A DNA stretch of 64,000 nt from Typha latifolia (GCA_019914945.1 CM034105.1:3906001-3970000), one strand, 5' to 3'; shown: positions 25,186-38,285, counted from the first letter of the stretch. Notes: generated by a model from the letters alone, not told the origin. Made by a program: numbers and translations.

Positions 25186-25619
25186 GGACAATTTAGGCAT
25201 TTTAGCCCATCTTCCGTGTTATATTAGAATTACGAGTTTTTACTATTTTAAATTTGCTCTTAATTTTTCTTTACAGTTGGTAAATTTTTTTAGAGGATTT
25301 AATATTTAATAAATATATTCTCGTATTTAAGTTTTTAAAATGTACTTTGATACGTATCGTAATGATTTGAGAGGGCTAGTTTGGTCAAAACCTCTAAGAA
25401 TTTACGCCGAATACTTTTGTTAAAACGTTCCATGGGAACACGCAACCAAGAGGACAATAGAGCGAATGCACACCGTTCAATTATACTCATGGTCGGCTAG
25501 GATTCACCATAGAAGAGAGGTGGGTATACCTTACCTCCTATGTCGGTCACGAACTGCTATTTAGTGCTGGGGGCCATCTCCAAAAATGCCTCTCGATTAG
25601 ATTTCCGTGGTCAAGTTTG

Positions 25620-25620
<1 letters not shown>
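25186..25620 (+). other. Upstream region of the RBM7-like gene
   Basis: Short promoter-bearing stretch between the hAT element and the CT-rich leader. No clear TATA box is seen and no other gene. Confidence 0.4.

Positions 25621-25663
<43 letters not shown>
25621..25663 (+). repeat. (CT)n microsatellite in the leader of the RBM7-like gene
   Basis: About 43 nt of CT repeat, followed by CGATCTCGATCTCGAG, 65 bp before the start codon at 25728; likely within the 5' untranslated region. Confidence 0.85.
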
Positions 25664-25666
<3 letters not shown>

Positions 25667-25727
25667 CTCGATCTCGAGCAAGTCAGTGGTGATCTCGTCG
25701 GGGGATTCTCTCTTAGGTCTGGGAGCG

Positions 25728-28527
25728 ATGGCGCGGAATACGTCGTGCACGGTTTACATAGGTTTGATTTCAGATCAGTTTTGACGTATTGATCGCTTTT
25801 ACTTCAATTTTCCTAGATCCAGCGGGAAATTGGAATATTATATAGTTCTAAGTAGATTTTGTGATAAATTGAGATGTCTATGGTCGATTAGGGATTTTGG
25901 GTACGGTATTGTAGGATCTGCTAATTGGTTCGTATGGATCTGGTATGGATTCATGATCTGATAATTAATATTTTAGTACTTATTGAGTACTTGATTTGTG
26001 CTTTCATTATTGCAGTTGCTTCATATATCATTTTTATTGGAAGCTGCTGTGCATTCTAGGAGAAGTCTTTAGCATAACTATATATTATCGTGATTTAGTA
26101 CTTTTCGCATACTTGAGCTGTCAATCACTGGTTCTTGTGTATTTATTCCTTTGAGGGAGAAATAGACATCTTAAATTATCTGGAATGTGAATGTTGATTT
26201 CTATTATTTGGCCGAATGTGTCAGTGTAAATTTGATCCATGACTGATGACAATGTTCTCAGATTTCATTTTATATTTTCGTTGTTAGTTCTTTGAGTAGA
26301 ATTCCTTACCTACTCCCAAATATGCAAAGTGCTCATTATTTATTTGGCGATGACAATTCCTCAAAATAGTATAACAAACATTTCAAATTTCTGCCCCTTT
26401 GTACGCTTGGTAGATTCAAGACCCTGGAAAAATTTATTAATTTGTCTGCATTTACTTGGTATTTGAACATGCTATTTGACTTGTTCTAATTAACTGATTT
26501 GCTACCAAGACAGATGGAGAAGATGATAAATATTGATCCAGTCGGCACGCTCAACATATTTTACTGAATGCCCCACATCCAGACACTCTTGTTTCTCTTA
26601 TGCTATTACAATCCCATGCTAACCTTATCACAAGCCTTCTCAAAATCCCATTTCAGCAATATCCCATTCTTTTGTTCCTTTTGGCATTGGATTATGACTC
26701 CTGTGATGGACCCAGTCTCCAATCTAAGTGTATTCTTTTTTTAAAAACACTCCTTCTGTTAACTAATTTATCTATATCTTCCCCCATCTATTCATTATTA
26801 CTCTTATCTCTGTATTTTGGAGCATAAGGTTGCATGAAATGGTGAAAGAGGAAATCAATCATACAGTACAAATTTAGAGCAATGCATTTAAGACATAATA
26901 ATGACTAATGTTGAATTGTTTACAAAACAGAGGGGCTTACTTGTATCATTGAAGGTGAGATGCAAGAAATTGTTTATAGTAATGGAACAGAAAGGATCAT
27001 ATTTCGATTCTCTTAGCTGAGGGGTGGCAATGAAACCATACTTGAAGACAACTAATCTGCAGATTTTTCCAGTATAATTACGTAGGTATCTAAATTTGTT
27101 TGGAAATACATAAGAATGTTCAGGTGCAGTATTTCTGGTTGGAAATACATAATATTAGTTATTATCGTAACATCACCTTATAGATCTACTTTGTTGGTTC
27201 TTGGGGGACAATTGCTTTTGAGGTTGAGTTGAATTAATTTCTTCACTGGAACATGATAGGGCCAATACTAATATATCCTGGATCAATTTGGTTGGTTGTT
27301 TTGTTGTGTTCTTGTCAGTTTTTATGTCAGTATCATGTAGTTTACTTTTCATTTTCTAGCTAGATATGGAATCTGATATGCTCTTGGGGGAACCTAGTTG
27401 TTGTATTGATTGTTGAAGTGTATTTTTAACAGGTAATTTGGATGAAAAGGTTACTGAAAGAGTCTTGTATGAGATTCTTATTCAGGTAGGTCATGTAGTA
27501 GACCTACATATACCTCGTGATAAGGAAACTAACCGCCACAAGGGCTATGCTTTTGCCGAGTATGAATCGGAGGAGATTGCAGACTATGCTGTTAGGCTTT
27601 TCTCTGGCCTTGTTCGTCTTCATAATAGAGTTCTTAAATTTGCGGTGCGTATCTTTTTATCTTCCTAACAGTATATCAATTCTTAGGATCATTGGAACAC
27701 TTAAGTACGGTAGAAGCCAAGTATAAAATTAAAAACAGTGAACAGAGGTAATTAGGACTTTGTCAATGTCCAAAAATAGTCTTGCATAAGAAGTACCTGC
27801 AATCCGTAATTTATTTCTGTACAGTTGATATTGTTACTTGAGAGTACTCATTATGATGATAATTAGTAGTTTGATCAGAAAAATGTCCAATGAGCTTAAA
27901 GTAATTTAACATAGAAATTATCCCCCCTGCTAGTTAACGTTATTTCTCTATTGATGTTCAGAAAGTATAAAATTTTGGATTGATCTATGGCTAGCGGTGG
28001 AGATAATCTTATTCTCCTTATGGTCATCTAGTTCAGCATAATCTTTCATTGGTCACTGAATTCAGGTTTTGTCTGTAAAGGACAAGCTGACTAAAAGATC
28101 CCATTTTGTACAGATATCTGGGCAAGACAAGCCCACTCAAAATGCAAGTAGTTTGGTAACACCTAAACCAAACTCTCCTCCCTTATCAAAACCACATCTT
28201 GTCAATCATTGGGACACTGATGTGCCCCGAGAATCAGCACAGTTCATAACTAACTGCAGGGTTTCCAGCCACAATGCTTCCCCTGTTTATTCGCAAGGTG
28301 AATCTGGTTTCTTGGATTTTGTTCGTATGTTCCACACCCATTCTTCATGTTTCTAAATCTCTTTTTTTTTTACCGAACTTGTTGATGTAACAGCACCTTC
28401 TGATGGGTTAGTCAGTAGAGGGTTCACCAATGACAATTATGAGTATTCTAGGCGTATCTTTGGTTCTATGTTGAATGGCGTTAGCCGACAAGCTGCAAAG
28501 CAACCTATCACATATCCATCTTATTAG
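25728..28527 (+). CDS. Short RRM protein, RBM7-like (candidate NEXT complex subunit)
   Basis: Single RNA-recognition-motif protein of 187 residues in four exons: 25728-25761, 27433-27644, 28114-28297, 28394-28527; phases close. The first exon is only 34 nt. Seen: the RRM begins almost at the N-terminus with RNP2 VYIGNL (its Gly codon is split by intron 1), the helix VTERVLYEILIQ, then DLHIPRDKET, RNP1 KGYAFAEYE and LHNRVLKFA-ISGQDKP. The tail is Ser/Pro/Asn-rich and disordered-looking, ending with a conserved-looking SRRIFGSMLNGV segment. This architecture matches plant proteins annotated as RBM7 homologues, which with HEN2 and ZCCHC8 feed nucleoplasmic RNAs to the exosome. The alternative is an SF3B4/SAP49-like splicing RRM, but that protein has two RRMs. 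A different acceptor for exon 3, near 28065, is possible. Confidence 0.82.
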
Positions 28528-29367
28528 CATAATGCTATGATCTGTACAAGGGTATGTACTGTAACATCTGATTGTAGGAACCAGGTATCAACAGGCTTCT
28601 CTGTCTATAGGAGGTCAAGCATTTAAAGGTAGGCTGTTATGTTGCAACATCTGGATGTCCTCATATAAGATAATGTAAATTTCCACATCTGTCCTTGATG
28701 TGCAATTCTTCTATGAGGATATAATGTACTATCTAATAGTTGAAGTTAGGTTTCCGCAAGCTCTTCTCTTACTGCTTTTTGTTTATTTAGTGAGGCATCT
28801 TTTTAAGGGATAGTCTGTGGTATTTTCTTGCTTATATCTTGTGGAACTTCCCGATGTTCTTGTACGATATTGTAAAAAAGCTTTGATATTTTCTTGATGT
28901 TTATTGTTTGTAAAATTCTAGTTTCATATTTGCTATGGGGCTGCCTGAAATTGTCTTTGATCATATTATTCTGTGATATTTGTTGCCATTTGTGTCTTGT
29001 TTTTTTTAATTTTCTCTATGGTCTTATAATAGTTACTATAATTTTTAGGCATTGAACCTGTATATGTTAAATGATGGTTTTGCTTAATTCTCTGGAATGT
29101 GGTATCTCTCTTTTTTGATAAAATAATGTGTTGTATTTACATCCTTATGGATTATACACCTTTTGGTATACATGCATAGTAGAAAGATCCAAAGCTGAAA
29201 CTTCATGTGATAGGCAGAGGTTTTTTTTTTTTTGGTTCTGCTAAAAGATGCTGCCGCATATTTTATCACATTATAATAATAGGAAGCTAGTAGAGGAATA
29301 GTAACCATATATGTTTCCAGTATCGGGTTGTCTGTGGTACCATACTCTTTGGAAGACTGGAGGTAAT

Positions 29368-29574
29368 GGATATGGATTATCTTGTAGCAGTTTGTTTTCT
29401 TATACATATATGGTATTATACTCTTGTATTATATGATATATCTTATATTGATACGATAAGACATCTTGTACAATGATAGATCTATGTATTATATCTTGTA
29501 TTATGGATATCTTGTAACTGTTTGCTTTCTTATAGATATATGATATATAAATATATGGTATTATACTCTTGTAG
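29368..29574. repeat. Diverged direct duplication, period about 135 bp
   Basis: The segment ATGGATTATCTTGTAGCAGT...GGTATTATACTCTTGTA at about 29368-29427 recurs as ATGGATATCTTGTAACTGT...GGTATTATACTCTTGTA at about 29505-29574, with an AT-rich spacer. Confidence 0.6.
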
Positions 29575-29733
29575 CAGTTGGGTATTACAGACACATCCTG
29601 TGCTAAGTTTTAAAAGTTTCAATGGAACAGGGTTTGCTTCCTTATCTCCATATGTGGAGTTCCATTTATATGGGTTTGAGTCCTTGGGTTGGTTGTTGCA
29701 AGTTTTAGGCTTCAGTTTGCAGGCAACTCCAAG

Positions 29734-30030
29734 TAGGGGTGTCAGTTGGGAGCCAAGGTCGTTTTTTGAGCTAGTTGAGTTCAAAACTCCCTGAGATTGA
29801 GCTGAAATTTTGTGTTCGTTTATTGAACAATCCCCAAATTAGCTTTTGAATATTTTTGTAAGAATATGCAGGTATGTGAGCACACGCACACATTTTAAAG
29901 AAGCTTTCTGGATCTGAGCTAATTCAAGTCGAGCTGAGGGCAGCTTGATAACTAGGAATGATATTAGTAGGCTTGGATCGAGCTCAGTTCATTCTGGGCT
30001 TCATGTATGAGTTGAGTGCGAGTTTGTGAA
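29734..30030. mobile_element. hAT-like element remnant
   Basis: Starts TAGGGGTGTCAGTTGGGAGC, the same kind of terminus as the complete hAT at 24518-25177, and is followed by GAGCTAGTTGAG, GAGCTGA and TCGAGCTCAG motifs. No right terminus or target duplication was found, so it is probably degraded. Confidence 0.5.
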
Positions 30031-31765
30031 GGGTATAGCACTTTCTCCTTTAAATTTGTCTCAAAAGATTTGATGTTCTTTCTACCTTGGAATAAGGAAT
30101 CTTCAATCTCGTAGAGGCCAGCAACAAGATTTCATGTGAGTTGAACTTCTTTTTTCAAAGATATAACTAAAGCAAGCCTAGTGCAGTTTAATTAGGGGTC
30201 TAGAAAATTTATAGAAGGCTAAGTTGTATTCCTCACGAGTTTATAAGGTCGTATACAGCTGTTCTCCAAATAGTAAGCCTAGTTCGAAGCATGCATGGAC
30301 GGTGCGTGTTTTAAGTGCTCTATTGATATTGAGTATTTTCTTGGCAGTATCTGTGTATGTATTTGTTTTAGCTGGAGCTGAACCATATGTTATTTGTGTA
30401 AATTTAACTTGTGTGGCTGTCAGTTCTTTGCTCGTCTGTTTTGAAAAGTAAGTTTCACAGGTTACTGCAAATTTTTATTGGGTTGCATGCATGAAACCTG
30501 CAGATGCACCATTAAAGGGCAAGCAATTTGCCAGTTCTGTGCATTGTATGCGGGGTCAGAAGTGTACTATATCTCCCTTTATATAGTCATTTGACGTTGG
30601 TGGCAATCGTTTTTTGTTTGTTAATACCAAAGGCCTTGAAACAGTTAATCCATCTTACCAGCAGAATATTTGGCATCAATTATTTGGTCTAGGGCTATAT
30701 TTGTAAGACATTTTAATTCATTCATGTCCCGCATTATTCTGTTTGCAGAAGGTTCCCTCAAAAATTATTCTGGGAGTGATGCATGGTGCCCAATTTGTGT
30801 ACATTATATGTATACACGAGTCGAGGTCTACCCAATGTCCTTTTCCGGAAGGAATATGATTGCCAATGTTCTGTCTGTTCAGTTTTAGATCATCTACGGT
30901 TCCTGTTCCATTCTCGCCCCCTTTTTTTGGAGGGCTTTACCTGTTAATTTCCCGGCAACTATCCTTTCTTTCTCTCATTTTTCTTATACTTATCTTTTCT
31001 TATTTATTCATTCCATTGGTGATCTGCATCACCTCTATTGCTTATTCTCGGTCAGCCCACACGTTGGATATCATCTTTGTCTTCTTTGCCAGTGTCCTCT
31101 CATAGGGGGGGCTTTAAGCTGAGAGCAGATCTGAACCTCAAGCAGCTCATTGTGCCCATCGAGTCCACCTCTTGGGCGGTCAGTTGTCTTGGCGAGCTCG
31201 ATTTCGGCCTGTTCTTTTTTCTAGTTAGGTGTGCTCTAGGGTACATCAACCAGCGGTGGTCTATAGATATTTCCGACCGGTGTTGCGACTTGGGCAGCTT
31301 TTTACTTTTTTGTGCCCTTTGGGTTCTAATGTAAATTCCTGTCGTGCTGTTTAAGTAGTGGAATTTGTTCAAATTTTATTTTTTTGTTGTTCAGAGAACG
31401 GGATCGTTCAAACTATTTTTCCTCATTTATCTATATATTTAGCTTGTAATTATCTATGAATAAATTCACTCGCCTATGAGCTTTTTCTTAATAAAAAAAA
31501 TTTAAGAAAAAAATCATGTGCGACACTTTTGTAGAGGGAAAAAACGAACTAATGTTCATGATGCTAAAGTCTGGATTACCAAAGGCGGTATCGGCGAAAT
31601 TCAGGGGGGAACGAACATGAGCTGAGTTATAGCCGCATACGTCTCTTGGTTCAAAAATAGAAATTTCGTACCTTCTCGTGAGTCAACAAACCTTCGTTCC
31701 GTCAAGTTGCTAAAGTAGGCTCGGTTATATTTACAATAAATAGCAAACACCTAGTGAAACATAGT

Positions 31766-31772
<7 letters not shown>

Positions 31773-31803
<31 letters not shown>
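31773..31803 (+). repeat. (CT)n microsatellite
   Basis: About 31 nt of CT repeat followed by CCCTCCCTC; intergenic. Confidence 0.85.
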
Positions 31804-31806
<3 letters not shown>

Positions 31807-32418
31807 CCTCTTATGTGAGAACCATTTAGCCTCTAATTCTTTTTTCTTTTTATAAAATTCAGCCTCTAACTCCCTTTCCTTTTTCTCCTTTTAGCCGGAC
31901 GACGTGGCAGATCGGCGGGCCCCAGCGGGGGCAGGGGCTCACGACCACCGTTGCTGTCCGCACCCGGTCATCTATCGCTTTCGGTCAAATGCTTAGTTGG
32001 AGACAGCTGCCATCAAGTAACATATTAAAAAGATGGACAAAAGAAACAAGGAGTGGAGAGAGGCCTTCTGCTCTACTTCCATTCCTTTACGCCCATAGGA
32101 ATATAAAGGTATTTATTCCCTTGAGCTTAATTTGTTGAGATATTAATATGAACTCACCAACTTGCCCTCCAAATCAGCGAGGGCGAGGGTGGTGGAATAC
32201 TATTCTTTTTTAAAGTGCATTGCTTAGCTGCCAGGGTTACAGAATACGCCACTAACATCGACGATCAAAACCCGTATCAAAAGATTCAGTGAAAAAATTA
32301 TCTCCTTACTATATTCATAATCTGTAAAATATCATTCTTCTCAACATATGATAAGCACGAGCCTCCAAAAACATTTATTTTCTTGTATATCTTTTTCTAT
32401 TTATTCTATGTTAAATGA

Positions 32419-33090
32419 TTATGCCAAACTGGAAGTCTGGAACAGAGAGATAAGGTTGTTGATTGCCAAACGAAGACCCTGAAGGACAGCAGTAGCTGCC
32501 GCAAGCACAAGGTCGTCACATGTAGTGAAGTCAGCCTTGGCCATATCATGAATCGAACCAAGGTGGTCACAACTCACAAATAACAAACCCAATACCACCT
32601 TGCTTCGAAGTGCGTTCGAGTTTAGTTTACAGGAGTTCACGAGGGGAGGATGGATCCCACCCAAGAGCATTCTATGCTGGGCCGAGGAGAGGAAGTTGGT
32701 AGCATATCCTTAAAGTAGGAGTGGTCCATAAGGACAGTCCGCCTAAAGACAAACAGTAGCCGGAGTCCGGAGATGCTTCATTGTGGACGGATCTCCTGTG
32801 TCGAGCCTTCCAAATTTGCCAAAATGCATTGGCATTTGGCACTGCAAGCTTGTATGCAAGACAGCCGCGTCCAACTACATCGTAGCATCAGCCATCAGCC
32901 ATCTCCCAACAAGCCATTGGCTAGCATGAACACAGATGAAAAAGAAATATGAGATAGATCCTCTACCTCATTGACGCAGGACTGATGGCAAGGATTGTCT
33001 AACAACTTCATAGTGCAAAGCCAATGTTGGGTAGGTTGTGAGGCAGTTGAATCGAATCTGGGTCTATGGACTTTTTTTTCTGAAAACAAA
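32419..33090 (-). mobile_element. Degraded LINE-type retrotransposon 3' region
   Basis: On the minus strand, three pieces appear in the order expected of the C-terminus of a plant non-LTR retrotransposon polyprotein. First, a zinc-binding-like piece (CVNEVEDLSHISFSS, about 32930-33000). Second, NANAFWQIWKARHRRSVHNE (about 32780-32840), the typical W-x-I-W-K-A-R segment. Third, an RNase H-like piece (DHLGSIHDMAKADF then AAATAVLQGLRLAI, about 32440-32580). Frameshifts and stops separate them, so it is a dead relic. The upstream reverse transcriptase was not found. Confidence 0.6.
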
Positions 33091-35136
33091 ATTTAATAAT
33101 TTTCTCTACTACAGTTTTGATAGGTAATTAATGCCTAAAAGTGTGTGCCGTGCTTATAAACTATCAGAAAGAGAAAAGTTGCCGTCTATTGAGGAGATAT
33201 ATTTTAAGCAAGGTGGATTTTGTTAAACTCGTTGATCTTTTTTAAAAATGGATTCGTGTGACGAATCCCTTTGGAAGAGTTTTGCTTATATGTTTGTATC
33301 ATTGTCGGGTTTTTACATCCGTAGCAATTTTGCTCCTGTTATTATTAAAATATTTATATATTTTTTTTACCTTTAGAGTAAAGTTTAAGGAGCAACGAGT
33401 ATGCTCTCAAGGATGGTATCTTTCTGAAGAAAACATGAAATGCTCCGTAGGGTGATATTAAATGCTAGCAGAAATTATATATATATATTGCATACATTAT
33501 CTTCAAAATTGTCATATCAACTTTTGCAAATGACCTTCAAAACATATGGTTTTGATACATATTTGCTTAAATTATTAGTTTTTGTATGAATATTCTTTGG
33601 AGTTAACAAACTATTATTCATGCATAAAAAAGATGAATTATTTTTATTCTAATTTTCATAAATTTTTCTAGTTAAGAATGTTGTTTTATCTTTATTCTAT
33701 TAAATTAAGACTTAACTTGAAAAGTGACCATTCGTACAATGAAAATAATGTATGTTTTATACATACAAATACCAACTTTAAGAAGACGTATAAATAAATA
33801 AGATATATTTTTGAAGAGTATACACGTAAAAACCCTATTGTTTTTTAGCCCATATTGTGAAAATTTTCCTAAGTTAGCATACTTGATACGTTGGAACCGA
33901 TTAATTAATTTTCTATAATGTTTAGAAAATAAATCTATATTTGACGTTATTAGCTAACGACCAATTTGCTTGAATTGGAACCTAAGAATACTCGTACAAC
34001 GTAAATCTTTTTAGTTATCCGAGCATTATTTCATTGGGGACTAACTCATTTATTATAACTGAAAGTGTATATTTAACCTCCATTTTTGTTGCATTGGGTG
34101 ATCAACACAGATTGAATCACTATCTACTCCAAAGTTTGATTAAAATACCTTCGAAATAAATAATTATGTATAATAATTGCTTAGACAAAATTTAAAGAAT
34201 CCAATAAATTAGATAATTACTAAGTTTATTGAAATGTTCAACATTTCGGCATGAGTTACCTGTGGCATAATGCATTTTAAATCACCAATGAGTTGAATCC
34301 AATGATAGGATCCTTCTGTAACTTCTTTATGAAAATATTTAATTTAAGAGTATGAAATGAATCCTATTTATTGGTATTTAGATTTCCAAAATAAAGTTGG
34401 ATCGTGGTTCAATCTAATATTGCGAGTTTTCACAAATTAAAAGATCAAATAATTTCCTCCCAAATTTGGAAGATTACGCATCACAAATCAAGTAAATAGA
34501 CGGGTATAAAAAAAAAAACAGTCGTGGTGAAAAACTCTAGTAGAGGTCCCCTTTTTCTACCGCCAAAACGGCTAGGGTAAAAGAGAGGTTGTCTCTTCTC
34601 ATCATCTAGCTAAACAACTTTTTGATCTAAAGGGACATTACGTACCTAATTGTCGGATTGATTCTCTTATATGTAATCCCTATAATGTTGTCATAATGAA
34701 TATCATTGATTCACATGACACCAAGGACAAACCTAATGAGAATCTTTTCGAAGAATATTTTTTTTCCTGTCTTTATTTTTATTCGATCTATTTCTAATTG
34801 ATGAAGGCGAAATGTCGATAAATTTGTGCATCTAACTTTATAATGAACTTGAACTAATATTGAAGATAAGTTCAATGCGACATATAATTGTGTAGAAGCT
34901 TACCTGCTATATTTAGAAAAGAATGAACTCTTGAAGCTGAAGTGCCATAAGCTGATAAGTATATAAAGAGATGCAATTCAATCATCTCATGGAGCATATG
35001 AATAGAAATTTTTGGAATAATGTGGGCCAATTATTACTTTCTGAGACAAAAATATTGTACATTAAATATCAACATATCTGAAAAGCTAAATAATATTATT
35101 TAAGAGTAAGTTAATTATAATTAAACTAATATTCGT

Positions 35137-35215
35137 ATGTCCAATTAGAACGTATTACGTAATTAATATACGTAATAATTAAAATTATATTAATATGTCC
35201 AATTAGAACGTATTA
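35137..35215 (+). repeat. Short direct repeat, offset 58 bp
   Basis: ATGTCCAATTAGAACGTATT occurs at 35137 and again at 35195, separated by AT-rich sequence. Confidence 0.8.
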
Positions 35216-35734
35216 TATAGTCAGTGTTTATAATACATAATTTAAGTATATAATACTATCATCCTCGCACGGTGCAAAAATATTTTTCTTCCATCCAAAA
35301 CAATGGCACCGTTAAGAAACCTCATCTCATGGTCAAATGGTTTTCGTTTTTAAACTTTTCTTTTGTTGAATCTTATTTAGTTCTCACGAGGTATCCATTT
35401 CTTTTTCTGCTAAATAATATTTATTCTTTCCAATTCAGACGTTATGGGATCTAATGTCTTGTTTATTTACAAAGGTACAACCGTAACCATAACCGTAGGG
35501 AGAGACGTAGACATGCCCTTACCTCTACTAAAAAATGATGTACATTTAGAAAAATGCATACACTAATTATGGAGTGAGCCATACTTTTCTCATCTTCAAC
35601 TAGGAGCTTTGCGGGAGAAGATGTAGTAAGCCAAGCATCTCAACCAACTCCAATTTAGGGATCAAAATCTCCGGCTTGAGCATGATGAGGCAATAGGGAT
35701 AATATAGAAGATGCGAGAAAATAAGAGGATAAAA

Positions 35735-35930
35735 AAAAATATATATATATATATAATTTATAAATTATTTAGTATATTATAATAAAAATATATTTTTATT
35801 GGTACGGTGTAAATTAACTCGTGGTGTCAAATAAAAATTATAGTAAAAAATAGATGATCTAGTTATAAAATCCTCATAGACTTGATATAAATTTAAAAAT
35901 AAGTAAAATATGGGGGTGTGATCTATAAAC
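35735..35930. repeat. Dispersed AT-rich repeat, copy 2
   Basis: Collinear with 13845-14035 (TTTATAAATTATT, TATTATAATAAAAATAT, TAAATTAACTC, GTTATAAAATC). Diverged and non-coding. Confidence 0.5.
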
Positions 35931-37004
35931 TTCTATGAAAAAAAATACGGTGTCCTCCAAAGTTGTTCATACGAAGCAGAGAGGACAAAAATTGTTCCCT
36001 TCATAGCTGGCTTAGTAAACCAAGTAGAGCGTAGGAGTTGGTGAAAGTTAATTTAGCTTTTCTGTCGTTGCCCAGCTCTTGCGGTTGGGTGGAAATGGAA
36101 CAGCCATCACAGAACGATGGATGACCATGAGCCATCCATCCCTTCCATCATGGACATCGATCGCCAATCCAACATGTCTCCATGTCCATCATGCTCATCC
36201 CTAAGAAGACCACATGATGGTGATCCATCGTACCCTTTTCTTTTACCCTTTTAAGAGGTTTCATTATATTTAACGTCCTCGATCGGTAGAATTACAAACT
36301 GGGGCTATTAATTTATACGAATCAATTAGCTTTCTAATCATTATTAGGATGTGCATTTCTTGCACTAATACTCCCCCGTTTTCTCTCACGTAAAGACCTC
36401 TTCCTCTAATAACACCCACATGGTGTCAGTGGTAGCATCCTATGTCCCTCTCACTTGTCCTTTTAAACTCACCACCTCCCAAAAACCCTTACACCAATCC
36501 CCTATATAGCTTTTAAAAAGCTCGTAGTTTAAAAACTAATCCGCGGTCATCACCTCAAACCCAGTCTTTTGTCTCAAGATTCGGAATAACTACCTCTCAC
36601 CAATAGTACCATCCCGTTAGAATCTCCCCCCGTTCCGTTTTTTTGCCACTCCTAAGGTCCCAAGGTGGATCGAAGTCAGGTCCATCGCCGAAGTCGTAGT
36701 TCCTTCGAAAAGCGAGGGTAGATTAGTCATTGCACCCAGACCGATCGAGCTAGCTGGGTGCCCCTACCTGTGTATTATTGTAATCAACTTGGGGTTGGAC
36801 CAAAAAAGGACGAGGGATGATGAATAATAACAGACTGCGCTGTGGAAAAGAGTACATATAATGTCTCATGTCCTATTTTCCACCCCCCCACCACCACCCC
36901 CACTGCTCTCCTCCTTTTCCCCCTCTTTAGCTCCTCTCTCTTCTCTCCCTCTCTTTCTCTTTCTCTTCTCCTCTCCCCCCTCGCTCTCCTCAACCTCTAA
37001 TCTT

Positions 37005-37110
<106 letters not shown>

Positions 37111-37123
37111 GCTTAGGGAAGGG

Positions 37124-37987
37124 ATGACTCCATCAAATATGGCGGGGCAGTTTGGGGACACAACCTACACCAAGGTGTTTGTCGGGGGATTGGCATGGGA
37201 GACCCATAAGGAGACCATGAGGAAGTATTTTGAGCAGTTTGGGGAGATCTTGGAGGCGGTGGTGATCACTGACAAGAACACTGGGAGATCCAAAGGCTAT
37301 GGATTTGTGAGTTAATTCTCTTCACCAATTTTCCGTTTCCCAGCTTCGTGGATTGATTCGTTTCCTGCATAAAGTGATAGCTAGCTTCTTTTTTTGTTCC
37401 AATTTCTTAGGTAACTTTCCGTGATCCGGAGGCCGCAACTAGGGCTTGCGTTGATCCGGCTCCAGTGATAGATGGGAGGAGGACTAATTGCAATCTTGCT
37501 TCCCTTGGAGTCCAAAGATCCAGGCCTACTACTCCCCAACGTGGTTAGTGTTTTTATTATTATTATTATTATTATTATTAACTTAGTCCTTACATTAGTA
37601 TGGAAATCCTATGTACCCTAAAAGATGAGACTGGAACTGGTCATTATAGTACAAGACGACAAGCTTTGTTGGATTTGGTTACCATAAGAAATTTTTCTTC
37701 TTCTTCTTCTTCTCCTTTATTAATTTTGCAGGAGGAAATAGGAGCTATAGGGCGATGAAGTCATTTCACACAGGGGTTCAAGGTGGGATGGGCAATGCCT
37801 TCTCATCTCATCATGCCACCACCTTCCCTCATTATGCCATTCAACAAGGGATCCCTTACAATGTCTTTGGGTAAGCTACCCCCTCATTGTCATAGAATAC
37901 AACTGCTAAAGGTCCATCACATGAGTGCACATGCATGCATCATGGCACATGTATCATGGTGGTGGTACATATGTTAGACATAGCTCT

Positions 37988-38067
<80 letters not shown>

Positions 38068-38235
38068 GCGTGCATACTTGCACACTACTTTTCCTTTTCT
38101 TTTTTGGATTAAGTGCACGCTTGTATAGTAATGCAACCTTTCATTTATGATGTTAAAATGCATGCGCATGCTCTAGCATATGATATTGGAGTCTTGCATG
38201 CATCAAATATTACTCATGAGTATGAGCATTAATGG

Positions 38236-38285
<50 letters not shown>

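Larger units (their letters stand above)
28528..32409. other. RBM7-like 3' UTR and gene-poor region
   Basis: The 3' untranslated region probably ends near 28900. After that the DNA holds a diverged tandem duplication (29368-29574), an hAT-like terminus at 29734, a (CT)n tract at 31773-31803 and a GC-rich patch at 31890-31990. Frames between 30220 and 31340 show no family similarity and are read as chance. Confidence 0.55.
33091..36990. other. AT-rich intergenic region upstream of the ARP1-like gene
   Basis: No gene recognised. Contains a short direct repeat (35137-35157 and 35195-35215), copy 2 of a dispersed repeat (35735-35930), and from about 36040 a GC-richer stretch with repeated CCATC/CATGG motifs that is probably promoter of the gene at 37124. 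A TATATAG at about 36503 and CATATAATG near 36855 are possible but weak TATA boxes. Confidence 0.5.

Noticed and set aside
30224..31372. Several frames of 70-100 codons
   Set aside because: No family similarity, no splice partners and composition like chance; not called as genes.
37987..38282. Regularly spaced repeats as a CRISPR-like array
   Set aside because: These are simple CT microsatellites in a plant intron with no spacer-repeat structure.
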